Shown here piece by piece: positions 41,970 to 50,906 of a DNA stretch of 64,000 nt (the stretch's first letter is position 1; each line of letters starts with the position of its first letter). The stretch covers positions 558,001 to 622,000 of the forward strand of contig NZ_AP018365.1 of assembly GCF_016756395.1 (NCBI RefSeq). The letters are read 5' to 3'. This DNA is from Streptomyces sp. SN-593. GTDB taxonomy: Bacteria > Actinomycetota > Actinomycetes > Streptomycetales > Streptomycetaceae. The notes below the pieces were generated by a model that ran no database searches, was not told the origin of the DNA, and was given only the letters and a program-made list of their open reading frames with translations. The translations under genes were made by a program, and so were the position numbers.

Positions 41970-44900
41970 TCACACCAGCGGCGCCTCCCCGTACGGCGTG
42001 AACTGCACCGGCCCGATCAGCCCGTACGGCTGCGGCGCCATCGTGCCGTACACCGCCGGGTCGGACACCCGCAGGCGGTTGCCGAGCGTGGTCGCCACCT
42101 CCACCTCGATGGTGTTGGCGCCGCGCCGCAGGTACCCGCCGAGGTCGACCACGGGGTGGATGTGGTCGACGGGGGCGAGCCGGTGGCCGTTGACGGTCAC
42201 CCGGCAGGTGTCGTACACCGTGCCCAGGCTGAGGTAGGCGCCGTAGCCGCCGCTCCAGGGGCCGTCGAGCTGGACGGTCGTGCGGTAGGTGCCGATCCCG
42301 GAGGCGTCGGCGATGTCCGGCAGGGTGGGCCAGGCGGCCAGCGCGTCGAGGGAGAGGCTGTGGCGGACGACCGAGGTCGTGGTGGCCGTGGCTCCGGGCT
42401 GCCAGTCCTCGACGTCGAGCTCCCACCGCGTCAGCGTAGTGGGCTGCGGTATCCCGCTCAGCGTGCTGTGCGTCGTTCCGCCCTTGGACAGCGTGGTGGT
42501 GTACCTGCCGTCGGCGGTCGCGCGGACCACCAGTCGCCCGTCCACGAAGAGCGCTTCCTGCGCGTCGGTGGTGACCGCGTGCGCGTCCTTGGCGTTGCGG
42601 TCGCCGAACAGCCCGGGGGCCCCGACCGCGACCACCATCGTCTCGCCCGGCTGGAGGGTGACGCGGAAGGTCACCGAGCCGTCCTTCCCCTCGGTGTACC
42701 GGCCGATCCGGGTGATCTCGCCGGTCCACAGGTCCAGCAGGTAGGGCACGTCGCCGGAGCGCTGCCGCGGCAGCGTCACGTCGTGGTCGATCGCCGCGAC
42801 CGGCGGCTTGACGGTCTCGGCGTGCTTGCCGTTGCAGAAGTAGTAGTAGTCCACGCCGCCCGCGTACCGGTGGGCGTTGAGCAGCGTGGAGCCGGTGGAG
42901 TACGAGACGTACGGCGTGACGCCCAGGTCGTCGAGCGCGGTGGGGATCTGCGTGAGGTCGCTGAGCACCCGCACCCGCGGCTGCGCCAGGAGCTGCGCCA
43001 TGACCGCGGCCAGCCGGGCGTTCTGGCCGCCGGGGTCGACGCCGGGGATGCTCGGGGCGGACCAGTCACCGAGCAGGATGATCGGCAGGCCCGCCTTGGT
43101 GAAGGCGAGGAACTTCTCGGCGGTGGCGACCGACAGCGTGATGTCCATGCCGGAGAAGCGGTCGCCCTCGACGAAGATCGCCTGGTACGCCGGGCCGTTC
43201 GCGGCCAGCTTGCCGCCGGTGACCTTGGCCGAGGGCAGGCTGAGCAGCGGTTCGCTGATGAAGGAGTGGTTCCAGCCGAGGGTGATGCCCGTCGCGGTGA
43301 ACCAGGACGTGCCGATGCCGGTGTCCACGTAGCCGGTCTGCCGGAAGACCGCCACGTCGATGCGCGGCTTCCCGGTCTGGAGCACCTTGTGGATCCGCGA
43401 GAGGTAGCCGGACATGTCGGTGATGTGGCGCCAGGTGGGCTGCCGCGGCCCCCACGCCTCGGCGTAGCCGACGGCCCCCTTGTACGGCGTGAAGGCCGCG
43501 TAGCCGGGCCACTGGACGCCGGGCAGCTCAGCGTAGGAGAAGCCGTGGATCACCGTCTGGTTGACCCCGGCGGCGTAGGCGCCGCCCATGGTGAGCAGGA
43601 ACTTCTGCCAGGTGGTGTTGTAGGCGCCGCCGGTGTACGCGCCCGACTCGCAGGACAGGATGGTGGTGCCCGCCATGTCCCGGCCGCCGGTCATGCTGCG
43701 GTAGTCGTCCAGGTTGTGGAAGCCCAGCGACTCGCCCTCGGGGATGTCGAGGATCGCGGAGGTGTACGTGGCGTCGGTCTGGAGGCCGTACGGCTGGGCG
43801 CGCAGCTTCAGGCCGAGCGCGTTGGCCCACTTCTTGACGGCCGTGGCGTGTTGCGCGTTGTAGAGGTCGGACAGGGTCTGCCAGTAGTCGTGCTGGATCT
43901 CGCGGGTCAGCCGGGGCTCGAAGGAATACGCCTGGTTGCCGCCGCTGACCAGCAGGGTCGGCAGGTAGGGCAGCAGCGCGTAGCCGCGCCGCCGGGAGAA
44001 CTCCGCCAGGACCTGCGGCGTCCACAGCAGCGACTTGCTCTCCAGCTCGATGGAGTCCTCGAACAGGGCGCCGCCGGCTTTGGAGATGAGCCGGCGCACC
44101 GGCTTGGTCAGCAGGTCCGACTCCCAGAAGTCGGTGATCGCGCGGGTTCCGACGGTGCTGAAGTGGTCGACCACGTAGGCGGCGGGCACCGTGTGCGGAC
44201 CGGCCTCCGGGGTCTGGCCCACGCCGCGCTGCCAGTACGCGAACAGCAGCCAGGTGCCGTCGGCGGGCGCGGTCCAGGAGATCTGCGCGCCGACGCCGGC
44301 GTCGGTGGACCTCCACGTGCGGGACCCGGTGACGCGGCCGGTCAGGTCGGTCACCGAGCCGGCGTCCAGACCCGTCAGCTTGGTGGTGCTGTAGGCGGTG
44401 TCCACCCGCACGGCCTGCACGGCCACGAGGGTCTGCCGGGTGACGGTGCTCGCGGCGGCGGCCAGCGGGGCCGGCACGGCGCCCTGGTACGTCGCACCCG
44501 CGGCCACGGACACGAAGCCGTGGGCGAGTTCCTGGAGCGCGCCCTCGCTGTCCGGGGTGATGGTGGGGACGGCGGCGGGCCAGGCGGGGCCGATGGTGAT
44601 GTCGACGGTCAGGCCGCGCTTGTCGGCCTGCTCCAGCGCCGCTTCCATGCCGGCGATCCACGACGGGCTGCCCCAGCCGTGGTGGGCGGTGTCGAGCACG
44701 GAGGTGTCGTCCACGCTGTGGTGCACCGCGGAGATCTCGACGCCGCCGAAGCCCGCGTCGGCGATCTGGTCGATCTCCCGGCGCAGTTCGGCGGTCTCGA
44801 CCAGGCCGTCCGGCCACCACCAGCGGAACTTCGGCTGGAGCGGGCGGTCGGGGGCCGCCAGCCAGCCCGCCGCGGCCGAAGCGCCCCCCGAGTGCTTCGC

Positions 44901-45146
44901 GGTCGCCGCGACGGCGTGCGCGTTCGCGTTCGCCGACGGGCTGGCCTGTGCGGCTCCGGCCGCCGCGCCCCAGGACAGGGCGGTCATCGCGCCCGTCGCC
45001 GCGCCGGCCTGGAGGACCCTCCGCCGTGTGAGCCGGTCCGCGCCCGCCCGCTCCGGCTGCTCCTGCCGCTCCGGTCGCGCCGCGCGCTCCGGCTGCTCCT
45101 GCCGCTCCGGTCGCGCCGCGCGCTCCGGCTGCTCCTCAACGCCCAT
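41970..45146 (-). CDS. GH106-type alpha-L-rhamnosidase, Tat-exported
   Basis: 1058 aa. The mature start K-F-R-W-W-W-P-D-G-L-V and I-A-D-A-G-F-G-G-V-E-I-S are the GH106 opening. A long (alpha/beta)8 catalytic region follows (D-F-W-E-S-D-L, A-E-F-S-R-R-R-G-Y-A-L-L-P-Y-L-P, S-C-E-S-G-A-Y) and C-terminal beta domains end in N-T-I-E-V-E-V-A-T-T-L-G-N-R-L-R-V. It would remove terminal L-rhamnose from plant or microbial glycans outside the cell. Export is by Tat (L-T-R-R-R-V-L-Q-A-G-A-A). The 35 residues before the Tat motif are an E-Q-P-E-R repeat from a 36-bp tandem repeat, unusual for a signal peptide. TGAA-N4-TTCA operators upstream tie it to the rhamnose regulon. Confidence 0.9.
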   Translation of the reverse strand: MGVEEQPERAARPERQEQPERAARPERQEQPERAGADRLTRRRVLQAGAATGAMTALSWGAAAGAAQASPSANANAHAVAATAKHSGGASAAAGWLAAPDRPLQPKFRWWWPDGLVETAELRREIDQIADAGFGGVEISAVHHSVDDTSVLDTAHHGWGSPSWIAGMEAALEQADKRGLTVDITIGPAWPAAVPTITPDSEGALQELAHGFVSVAAGATYQGAVPAPLAAAASTVTRQTLVAVQAVRVDTAYSTTKLTGLDAGSVTDLTGRVTGSRTWRSTDAGVGAQISWTAPADGTWLLFAYWQRGVGQTPEAGPHTVPAAYVVDHFSTVGTRAITDFWESDLLTKPVRRLISKAGGALFEDSIELESKSLLWTPQVLAEFSRRRGYALLPYLPTLLVSGGNQAYSFEPRLTREIQHDYWQTLSDLYNAQHATAVKKWANALGLKLRAQPYGLQTDATYTSAILDIPEGESLGFHNLDDYRSMTGGRDMAGTTILSCESGAYTGGAYNTTWQKFLLTMGGAYAAGVNQTVIHGFSYAELPGVQWPGYAAFTPYKGAVGYAEAWGPRQPTWRHITDMSGYLSRIHKVLQTGKPRIDVAVFRQTGYVDTGIGTSWFTATGITLGWNHSFISEPLLSLPSAKVTGGKLAANGPAYQAIFVEGDRFSGMDITLSVATAEKFLAFTKAGLPIILLGDWSAPSIPGVDPGGQNARLAAVMAQLLAQPRVRVLSDLTQIPTALDDLGVTPYVSYSTGSTLLNAHRYAGGVDYYYFCNGKHAETVKPPVAAIDHDVTLPRQRSGDVPYLLDLWTGEITRIGRYTEGKDGSVTFRVTLQPGETMVVAVGAPGLFGDRNAKDAHAVTTDAQEALFVDGRLVVRATADGRYTTTLSKGGTTHSTLSGIPQPTTLTRWELDVEDWQPGATATTTSVVRHSLSLDALAAWPTLPDIADASGIGTYRTTVQLDGPWSGGYGAYLSLGTVYDTCRVTVNGHRLAPVDHIHPVVDLGGYLRRGANTIEVEVATTLGNRLRVSDPAVYGTMAPQPYGLIGPVQFTPYGEAPLV
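45051..45136 (-). repeat. 36-bp tandem repeat coding the N-terminal E-Q-P-E-R repeats
   Basis: Two full 36-bp units (45051-45086, 45087-45122) and a partial third, within the 5' end of the rhamnosidase gene. In-frame copy changes would lengthen or shorten the segment before the Tat motif. Confidence 0.92.
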
Positions 45147-45178
45147 GACTGCCTGTCTCCCTTGCGGCCCGACCTCGA

Positions 45179-45190
45179 TGAATCGATTAA
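45179..45190. promoter_or_regulatory. rhamnose operator-like site TGAATCGATTAA
   Basis: Differs by one base from the operator at the rhamnose promoter (21102-21113). It lies 33 bp upstream of the rhamnosidase start. Confidence 0.75.
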
Positions 45191-45284
45191 ATCAAGGCTG
45201 GACGCTATGGCGGCGCCCGGTCGGCGTCAATCCCCTGAGCAGCCTGAATGTCCGTCAGAACGGAGCTTCCTCGACGGGATTCGC

Positions 45285-45300
45285 ATTGAAACCCTTCAAT
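45285..45300. promoter_or_regulatory. rhamnose operator ATTGAA-ACCC-TTCAAT
   Basis: Perfect 6-bp arms, 106 bp from the near site and 139 bp upstream of the rhamnosidase start. The rest of 45147-45570 carries no recognised gene. Confidence 0.82.
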
Positions 45301-45570
45301 TCGTGACGGCTGCGACGGGTGGGGCGCGGAGGACGTCCGGCGGCCCGGGCCGCGGGCACAGGAGCCGCACGGAGGGCTCACAGACAACGGGCGGCCGGGC
45401 CGGCCGGTCGGCTTCGGGCGCCGGGGGGCGGCGCGGGTGGAACAACGGCACGGGTGGAACTACGGCACGAGCGGACCAGCGTGAGGGCGGACCGGCGTGA
45501 GGGCGGAGGGACGGCCGCCGGCGCCCCGACGACGCCCGGCCCAACGGCGCCCGGCCCAACGGCGCCCGTA

Positions 45571-46073
45571 TCAGCGGCCGACCCGTCGCGCGGTCACCAC
45601 CGCGGCCAGAGGAGCGAGCGCGAACAGCCCGAACATCCAGCGCGCGGTACCGCTCAGGCCGCCCGCACCCTCACCGCCGGAGAAGCCGATGGCATTGGCG
45701 ATGGTCCCGGCGAGCGCCGACCCGAACGCGGTGGCGGCGAGTTGGATCGTGGTGACCGAGGATCCGGCGAGGTCCTGGTCCGCCTCCGGCGTCAACCGCA
45801 GGACGAGTGTGAGCAGATGGGGCCATGCCATGCCGATCCCCCACCCCAGCAGGAGCAGCGCGGCGCCCACCGCGGCCACGGCCGCCACTGCGCCCGAGTG
45901 CGCCGGACCGGCGAGGAACAGCCCCACGGGACCGGCCAGGGAGAAGACCGGCCCCGCGCCGATGATCGTTCCACCGCGGTGGGACATGCCGCTGCACGCG
46001 ATCGAGCCGAGCGTCCAGCCGGCGGCCAGCACCGCGCCGAGGTACCCGGCGGCGAGCGGCCCGAGCCCGGCGC
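45571..46073 (-). pseudogene. MFS transporter, C-terminal fragment
   Basis: About 165 residues with five hydrophobic segments (L-F-L-A-G-P-A-H, A-L-L-L-L-G-W-G-I-G-M-A-W, A-T-A-F-G-S-A-L-A-G-T-I-A-N-A-I-G-F), ending in a normal basic tail. It matches the last third of a drug-efflux MFS protein. The frame enters at the junction near 46073 without a start codon or N-terminal helices. Confidence 0.82.
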
Positions 46074-46430
46074 ATGCCGCCCGACGCGCTCGCCTCGCTG
46101 CTCGCCGACTGCGGGGACGATCCGCGGCGGCGGGATGCCTTCATGACCGCGCTGTTCGACCCGCCGCGGGCCGCCGTCGGCGACGCGCTCGACGGCGCCA
46201 TCGCGCGCGGGGACCTGCGCGACGACGTCGACCGCGACCTGCTGCTCGACCTGCTCGCCTCACTCGTCCACTACCGCGCGTTGTTCGGTCACGCCGTGAC
46301 GAGTGACGACGAGGTGGAGCAGGCCGTGCACACCCTGCTGCGCGGGGTCGCCGTCGACTATCCGGGGCTGGTGGAGGTCAGCCGCAGGAAGGACGGGGAC
46401 CCGCGCATCCACCATCGCCACGCGGGGTGA
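46074..46430 (+). pseudogene. TetR regulator, C-terminal fragment
   Basis: 118 residues that resemble only the ligand-binding end of a TetR protein (F-M-T-A-L-F-D-P-P-R-A-A-V-G-D-A-L, then D-L-R-D-D-V-D-R-D-L-L-L-D-L-L-A-S-L-V-H-Y-R). The HTH is missing. It points away from the MFS fragment, so one deletion removed the start of both divergent genes. Confidence 0.78.
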
Positions 46431-46499
46431 GGGCGGGGCCGGGCACGGCGCCTCGGGCGGCCGGCCCGCGCCCGCACGGGCTTCTTCCGGGGACGGCCC

Positions 46500-46904
46500 T
46501 CAGTCCCACACCACGGACCACACCGTCGCGCCCGGCGGCACCTCCGGGACGTCGCGGTAGGTGTCCACCAGTTGCGGGATCACCCCGCTGGCCTCGAACC
46601 CCTCGGTCCACGCGGCGCAGACGTGCTCCTCGGCCGTGGTGCAGACGGCGACGGCCTCACCGGCGAGTTCGCCCATATCCACGGTGTCCGGGTGCAGTTG
46701 GACGCGGACCCAGGCGACGTCCGGCCGCTGCTCGACGGCGCGAAGGCGCGCGAACAGTACGGCGAGGACCGGCCTCCCGTAGCCCCACTGGTTCGGCGCG
46801 ATGCACTCCTCGTCCTCGTTGCCGTCGAAGAACTCGTCCAGGGTGACGAGCGGCATCACGCCGTCGTCGCCGGCGCGGCGGATCACTTCCTGAGGGGAGA
46901 TCAT
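46500..46904 (-). CDS. unknown conserved-looking protein
   Basis: 134 aa, starting at 46904 (MISPQEVIRRAG). No signal or membrane segment. Acidic, with a globular pattern (V-T-L-D-E-F-F-D-G-N-E-D-E-E-C-I-A-P-N-Q-W-G-Y) and an aromatic end (W-S-V-V-W-D). I do not recognise a family. Coding bias and a clean start make it likely real. Confidence 0.65.
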   Translation of the reverse strand: MISPQEVIRRAGDDGVMPLVTLDEFFDGNEDEECIAPNQWGYGRPVLAVLFARLRAVEQRPDVAWVRVQLHPDTVDMGELAGEAVAVCTTAEEHVCAAWTEGFEASGVIPQLVDTYRDVPEVPPGATVWSVVWD

Positions 46905-47219
46905 GCCCACGGATCCTCGCACGCCCGACCGACACCCACGGCTCCCCGTCCCCCGCCGAAGCACTTCCCGAGCCGCCCGCCGCCTCGGACGCCGCGCGTC
47001 ACGGAAGCCGGCGGAGAGCCGAGGAACGCGCCCATCACCATGCGCAGCGCGTCCGGCCCCACGCCGTCGACCGCGTCCGGACGGCGGCCCCCGCGCAGGT
47101 GCGCGACAACCTGACGTGACGTCAACTGGTGGAACTTCTGCCCTCCAGCGCCCGACCGGCGTGCGGCCCCGGAGCCGTGACCGTGCGCCCGGGGGGCGGA
47201 GGGACCCCGGGGGCCGGCC
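46905..47219. other. intergenic stretch without a supported gene
   Basis: 315 bp between two unknown minus-strand genes. A minus-strand frame reads protein-like for about 40 codons (G-P-D-A-L-R-M-V-M-G-A-F-L-G-S) but has no start, so it could be a gene remnant. Confidence 0.4.
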
Positions 47220-47600
47220 TCAGGCTCCGTCAGGCTCGGCCTGCCGGAGGTCCGCGGCGCACCCGGGCAGGGAGTACCCCTCGTCCTCCTGCCACGGGAC
47301 GTCGAAGTCGTCCAGGTGCACGCGCCACTCCGCCCCCGGCAGGGCCCGGCGCAACTCGCTGACGGACGCCAGCACATGGCCGATCACCGGAAACACGTGC
47401 TCGGGATCGAGCGGCATCTTGGTGGACCCGGCGACGATCGCGTCCGACTCGCCGGCCGCCATCTCGTACAGGTAGAGGCTCTCCTCGTCCGGGTACGGGA
47501 AGGACGCCATGTGGTCGGTGACGACGCGGTCCACCGCGACGGCCTCGGCCGACGTGAGGGCCGTCGCCCGGCGCGCGGAGTAGTAGAGGGAAACGCTCAT
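47220..47600 (-). CDS. unknown small protein
   Basis: 126 aa from the ATG at 47600. It begins S-V-S-L-Y-Y-S-A-R-R and contains Y-P-D-E-E-S-L-Y-L-Y-E-M and E-W-R-V-H-L-D-D-F-D-V-P-W. Cytoplasmic, acidic, no known domain seen. It lies in the same orientation as the unknown gene at 46500 but 315 bp away. Confidence 0.65.
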   Translation of the reverse strand: MSVSLYYSARRATALTSAEAVAVDRVVTDHMASFPYPDEESLYLYEMAAGESDAIVAGSTKMPLDPEHVFPVIGHVLASVSELRRALPGAEWRVHLDDFDVPWQEDEGYSLPGCAADLRQAEPDGA

Positions 47601-47696
47601 GCCCCGAGCCTACTGAGCAGGTAGGACAGCACCCCGACCAGCGTGGGCGGGGTTGCGGAAACCGGTGAAGCCCTCAAGCCTGAACCCGCGTGCCGC

Positions 47697-48563
47697 TCAC
47701 GACTCGGGGCCCTGCGACGGGCCGGGCGCCGCCTGCTCCTCCCGCAGCGCCCGCAGGAACGCCAGCGACTCCGCCGGGGTCAGGGCCGTGTCCCGCAGCA
47801 CGTCGTACGCGAGGCGCAGCGGTTCGACCTCTTCCGGGTCCTCGGTCAGGTGGCCGCTCCAACTGCCCTGCGTGTACGCCACGGTGGGCGCGTCACGGAA
47901 GTAGACCAGTTCCAGGCAGGCGCGGATGGGGTGCGGCCCGCTGCCGAACGGCACCACCTGCACGCAGACGCCCGGCCGTTGGGCCGCCTCGACCAGGTGC
48001 TCCAGTTGCCCGGCCCACGTCTTCGGGTCCCGCGCCCCGCGCCTCAGCACGGCCTCGTCGATCAACGCCCGGTAGTGCAGCGGGTCCCGACCGGTCAGTC
48101 GCTCCTGCCGGTCGATCCGGCCCGAGACCTCCGCCGCCAACCGCTCCTCCCCCACGTGCGCCGTCTGCAATTGCTCCCGCGCGTAGGCACGGGTCTGGAG
48201 CAGATCGGGAACGGCGGCGACCGCGTACTCCTGGATGCTCACCGCCTCCCGCTCCAGCGGCTCGATCCCCGGCAGCAGCCGGTCCTTCGTCTCCCGCCTC
48301 GCCAGGTGCCACAACCTCACCAGCAGGTCCCCGGTGCCGTAGACCCGGTCCAGCGCGGCGGCCGCCTCCACCGTCCCGAGCCGCTGCCCCCGCTCCAACC
48401 GGTGCAGGTACGACTGCTCGTAGAGGCAGAGCTTCGCGAGCTCCACCAGCGTCAACCCCGACTGCCGCCGCCGGGAGGCCAGTTCCCGCGCGTACCACTC
48501 CCGCGCCGACAGAAACGTCCGACCGACGACGCCCCTGCTGCTCGTACCGCCCCCGTCGCCCAT
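47697..48563 (-). CDS. HTH regulator with DUF5753 domain
   Basis: 288 aa. The Xre-type HTH is at R-R-R-Q-S-G-L-T-L-V-E-L-A-K-L-C-L-Y-E-Q-S-Y-L-H-R-L-E-R-G. The C-terminal 180 residues are the DUF5753 domain (Y-A-V-A-A-V-P-D-L-L-Q-T-R-A-Y-A, R-I-D-R-Q-E-R-L, L-H-Y-R-A-L-I-D-E-A-V-L). In streptomycetes these proteins usually sit beside a small DUF397 protein and influence development or antibiotic production. No DUF397 gene is found next to it here. Confidence 0.9.
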   Translation of the reverse strand: MGDGGGTSSRGVVGRTFLSAREWYARELASRRRQSGLTLVELAKLCLYEQSYLHRLERGQRLGTVEAAAALDRVYGTGDLLVRLWHLARRETKDRLLPGIEPLEREAVSIQEYAVAAVPDLLQTRAYAREQLQTAHVGEERLAAEVSGRIDRQERLTGRDPLHYRALIDEAVLRRGARDPKTWAGQLEHLVEAAQRPGVCVQVVPFGSGPHPIRACLELVYFRDAPTVAYTQGSWSGHLTEDPEEVEPLRLAYDVLRDTALTPAESLAFLRALREEQAAPGPSQGPES

Positions 48564-48683
48564 ACCTGTTCCCCTTCCACCGTGCCGTTCGACTTGCTCT
48601 AGGCAACCGGGCCGTCACGCAGAGCGCTATCGTTGGCGAAGCGGGCACAGTTAAGAGCGTTAAGCACAGGGTGAGGCACGGAC

Positions 48684-50060
48684 ATGGACGACCGGCAGCC
48701 GAACGACGGCCTCAAGCGGCTGTACGCCGCCACGGGTTGGACGCTGCGGCAGTTCGCCCAGGAGGTCAACAAGGTCGCCACGGAGCGCGGGAGGCCCACG
48801 CGCTACCAACCACCCTCCGTGCACCAGTGGCTGGACGGCCACATGCCCAAGGAGGCTGCCCGCCCCCTCGTTCTGGAGGCCCTGGCCCGCCGCCTCCAAC
48901 GCCCGGTCACCCACGCGGAAGCGGGCTTCCCCGCGCCGGCGTCCGCGCCCGCCTCTGCGCACGACAGCCGCGATGCCAGTACCGTGGAGGGTCTACTCGA
49001 CCTGGGCAGGCAGGACATGGATCCCTCACGCCGCAACATCCTCGGAGCCTCGCTCTTCTCCGTAGCCCTCGCCGTTCCCGGCTGGCAGGACGTGGTGGGC
49101 CGGATGGAATCGACGGGGTCCGGTCAGGCGCAGCGGATCGGAATGGCCGACGTCGATTCGGTGGTCGCCATGACCGAGCGGCTTTCGGACCTGGACGACG
49201 AGTTCGGCGGTCGGTACGCGCGCCCGATGGCCGCTGCGTTCCTGGTGAACATCGTCGCCCCCTACCTGAAGGCGACTGCACCCGAGAACGTGCGCAGGGC
49301 CATGATGTCCGCCGCTTCGTTCCTCTGTTACCTGACCGGCTGGATGGCCGTGGACGAGGGACTGCACGGCACTGCCCAGCAGTACTACACCAGGGGCCTA
49401 AAGCTTGCCGGTGCCAGCCACGACCACCTGACCTACTGCCACATCATGCGCGGCATGTCCGTCCAGTCGGTGGACTTGGGGCACGGCCCGACAGCCGTGA
49501 AGTGGGCGGAAGCCGCGAGCGAGGCGTCACCCGCGGCGGGGCCGAGGATGGCCGCCTTCATGTCCGGCCAACAGGCCCACTCCTACGCCGTGGCGGGCGA
49601 GCGCCACAACGCGCTCAACAGCATCCGCAGGACCGAGGTGTCGATGAGCCGGGCGGAGAGTCAGTCCCGGACCTTCGGCGGATACAGCCCCGCCACGCTC
49701 GCCTACCACACCGCACAGGTCAGGTACGCACTCGGCGACGTGGCAGGCAGTGTCGAATCGCTGCAACTCCACTTCCGCCTACGCGAGCCCGCGAACGAGT
49801 CGCACCGCAGCGGCATGCGGTTCACCTCGATGCTGGCCAAGCGGCAACTGGCCCTCGGGCACCTGGACGCAGCGTGCGCCACCTGGAACGAGGTCCTCGA
49901 CGACTATCCGTCGATCCAGTCCGGACGGGTGGACGAGCACCTCAGGGAAATGGCCCGGTCCCTCCGCCCCCACACCAAGAACGCGACCGCCCGCCACCTC
50001 TACGAAAGGGCCCGCGTCGTCGCCCCCGCCCTCTTCGACGCGCAGAGGCCCACCACCTGA
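48684..50060 (+). CDS. HTH/tetratricopeptide-type regulator, NsdA-like
   Basis: 458 aa. The N-terminus is a short HTH-like region (L-Y-A-A-T-G-W-T-L-R-Q-F-A-Q-E-V-N-K, then P-P-S-V-H-Q-W-L-D-G-H-M-P). Residues 130-450 are helical repeats of the TPR kind (A-A-S-F-L-C-Y-L-T-G-W-M-A, Y-Y-T-R-G-L-K-L-A-G-A, H-S-Y-A-V-A-G-E-R-H-N-A-L). This resembles the NsdA group that represses sporulation and antibiotic genes in Streptomyces. It is divergent from the DUF5753 regulator, and both promoters lie in 48564-48683. Confidence 0.82.
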   Translation: MDDRQPNDGLKRLYAATGWTLRQFAQEVNKVATERGRPTRYQPPSVHQWLDGHMPKEAARPLVLEALARRLQRPVTHAEAGFPAPASAPASAHDSRDASTVEGLLDLGRQDMDPSRRNILGASLFSVALAVPGWQDVVGRMESTGSGQAQRIGMADVDSVVAMTERLSDLDDEFGGRYARPMAAAFLVNIVAPYLKATAPENVRRAMMSAASFLCYLTGWMAVDEGLHGTAQQYYTRGLKLAGASHDHLTYCHIMRGMSVQSVDLGHGPTAVKWAEAASEASPAAGPRMAAFMSGQQAHSYAVAGERHNALNSIRRTEVSMSRAESQSRTFGGYSPATLAYHTAQVRYALGDVAGSVESLQLHFRLREPANESHRSGMRFTSMLAKRQLALGHLDAACATWNEVLDDYPSIQSGRVDEHLREMARSLRPHTKNATARHLYERARVVAPALFDAQRPTT

Positions 50061-50142
50061 CCGACCTCGCCCCGGGTTCCCGCAACGGCATTCCGTGTCC
50101 CCGGGCTCCGTCGACCACGGGCATCGCCGTGGAATCAGTACG

Positions 50143-50790
50143 GTGGTGGGCGTGTGTGACGTACGAGTGGTATTGATCGGGGGCACGTCGAACGTCGGAA
50201 AGTCGACCGTCGCCCAAGTGGTGGCGGAGAGGCTCGGGTTCACGTGCCTGAGCACCGACGGCCTGGCCCGGCACCCCGGGCGGCCCTGGAGGACCCCGGA
50301 CTGGGAGGTGCCCGCACACGTCGCCGAGCACTACGCATCGCTCACGGTGGACGAACTGATCGCGTCCGTCCTCGACCACTACGAACGACTGTGGCCCCGC
50401 ATCGAGGAGTTGGTCACGACCCGTGCGGCCGAGGACCGCGGCGCTCGGGGGCTGGTGCTGGAGGGATCGGCACTCTGGCCCGTTCGGGTCGCGGGACTGC
50501 GGGTCCCGCAGACCGCCGCCGTCTGGCTCACCGCCGACGACTCCGTGGTGCGCGCCCGCGTCCACGCGGCGGGTCGCTACCAAACGGCCAGCGAGGAGGA
50601 ACGGGTTCTGATGGACAAGTTCCTGGCCCGCACGCAGCGCTATCAGGCCCTCATGATCGATGCCCTCGACGGGCTGCGCATGGATCGCGTCGAAGCGGGC
50701 GGCGAACGGTCCACCGCGGAACTGGCCGACGCCGTAATCGCGACGGCCGACGCGCAGACCACGGTGGGTCGGTCTTCCACCGGTCGGTGA
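50143..50790 (+). CDS. P-loop kinase-like protein
   Basis: 215 aa from a GTG at 50143 (GTGs at 50146 and 50152 are alternatives). Walker A is clear: L-I-G-G-T-S-N-V-G-K-S-T. An L-S-T-D-G-L-A-R-H-P segment and a V-L-E-G-S-A-L-W-P strand follow, with an Arg-rich lid (R-A-R-V-H-A-A-G-R-Y). This is the layout of small-molecule kinases such as 2-phosphoglycerate kinase-like or gluconate-kinase-like proteins. The substrate is not identifiable. Confidence 0.78.
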   Translation: MVGVCDVRVVLIGGTSNVGKSTVAQVVAERLGFTCLSTDGLARHPGRPWRTPDWEVPAHVAEHYASLTVDELIASVLDHYERLWPRIEELVTTRAAEDRGARGLVLEGSALWPVRVAGLRVPQTAAVWLTADDSVVRARVHAAGRYQTASEEERVLMDKFLARTQRYQALMIDALDGLRMDRVEAGGERSTAELADAVIATADAQTTVGRSSTGR

Positions 50791-50906
50791 CCGCGCATGC
50801 CGACGCGGGCGGGGCCCACCGTGATCGGTTCAGGTCGGTCACCGAAGACGGCGCTCAGGGGACCCGCCGCACGGACAGAGCGTCAGCACCGCGGCGTGCG
50901 CCCGGC

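Noticed and set aside
41835-45500. A 1221-codon plus-strand frame across the GH106-type gene
   Set aside because: Antisense shadow of a well-supported enzyme, with low-complexity translation.
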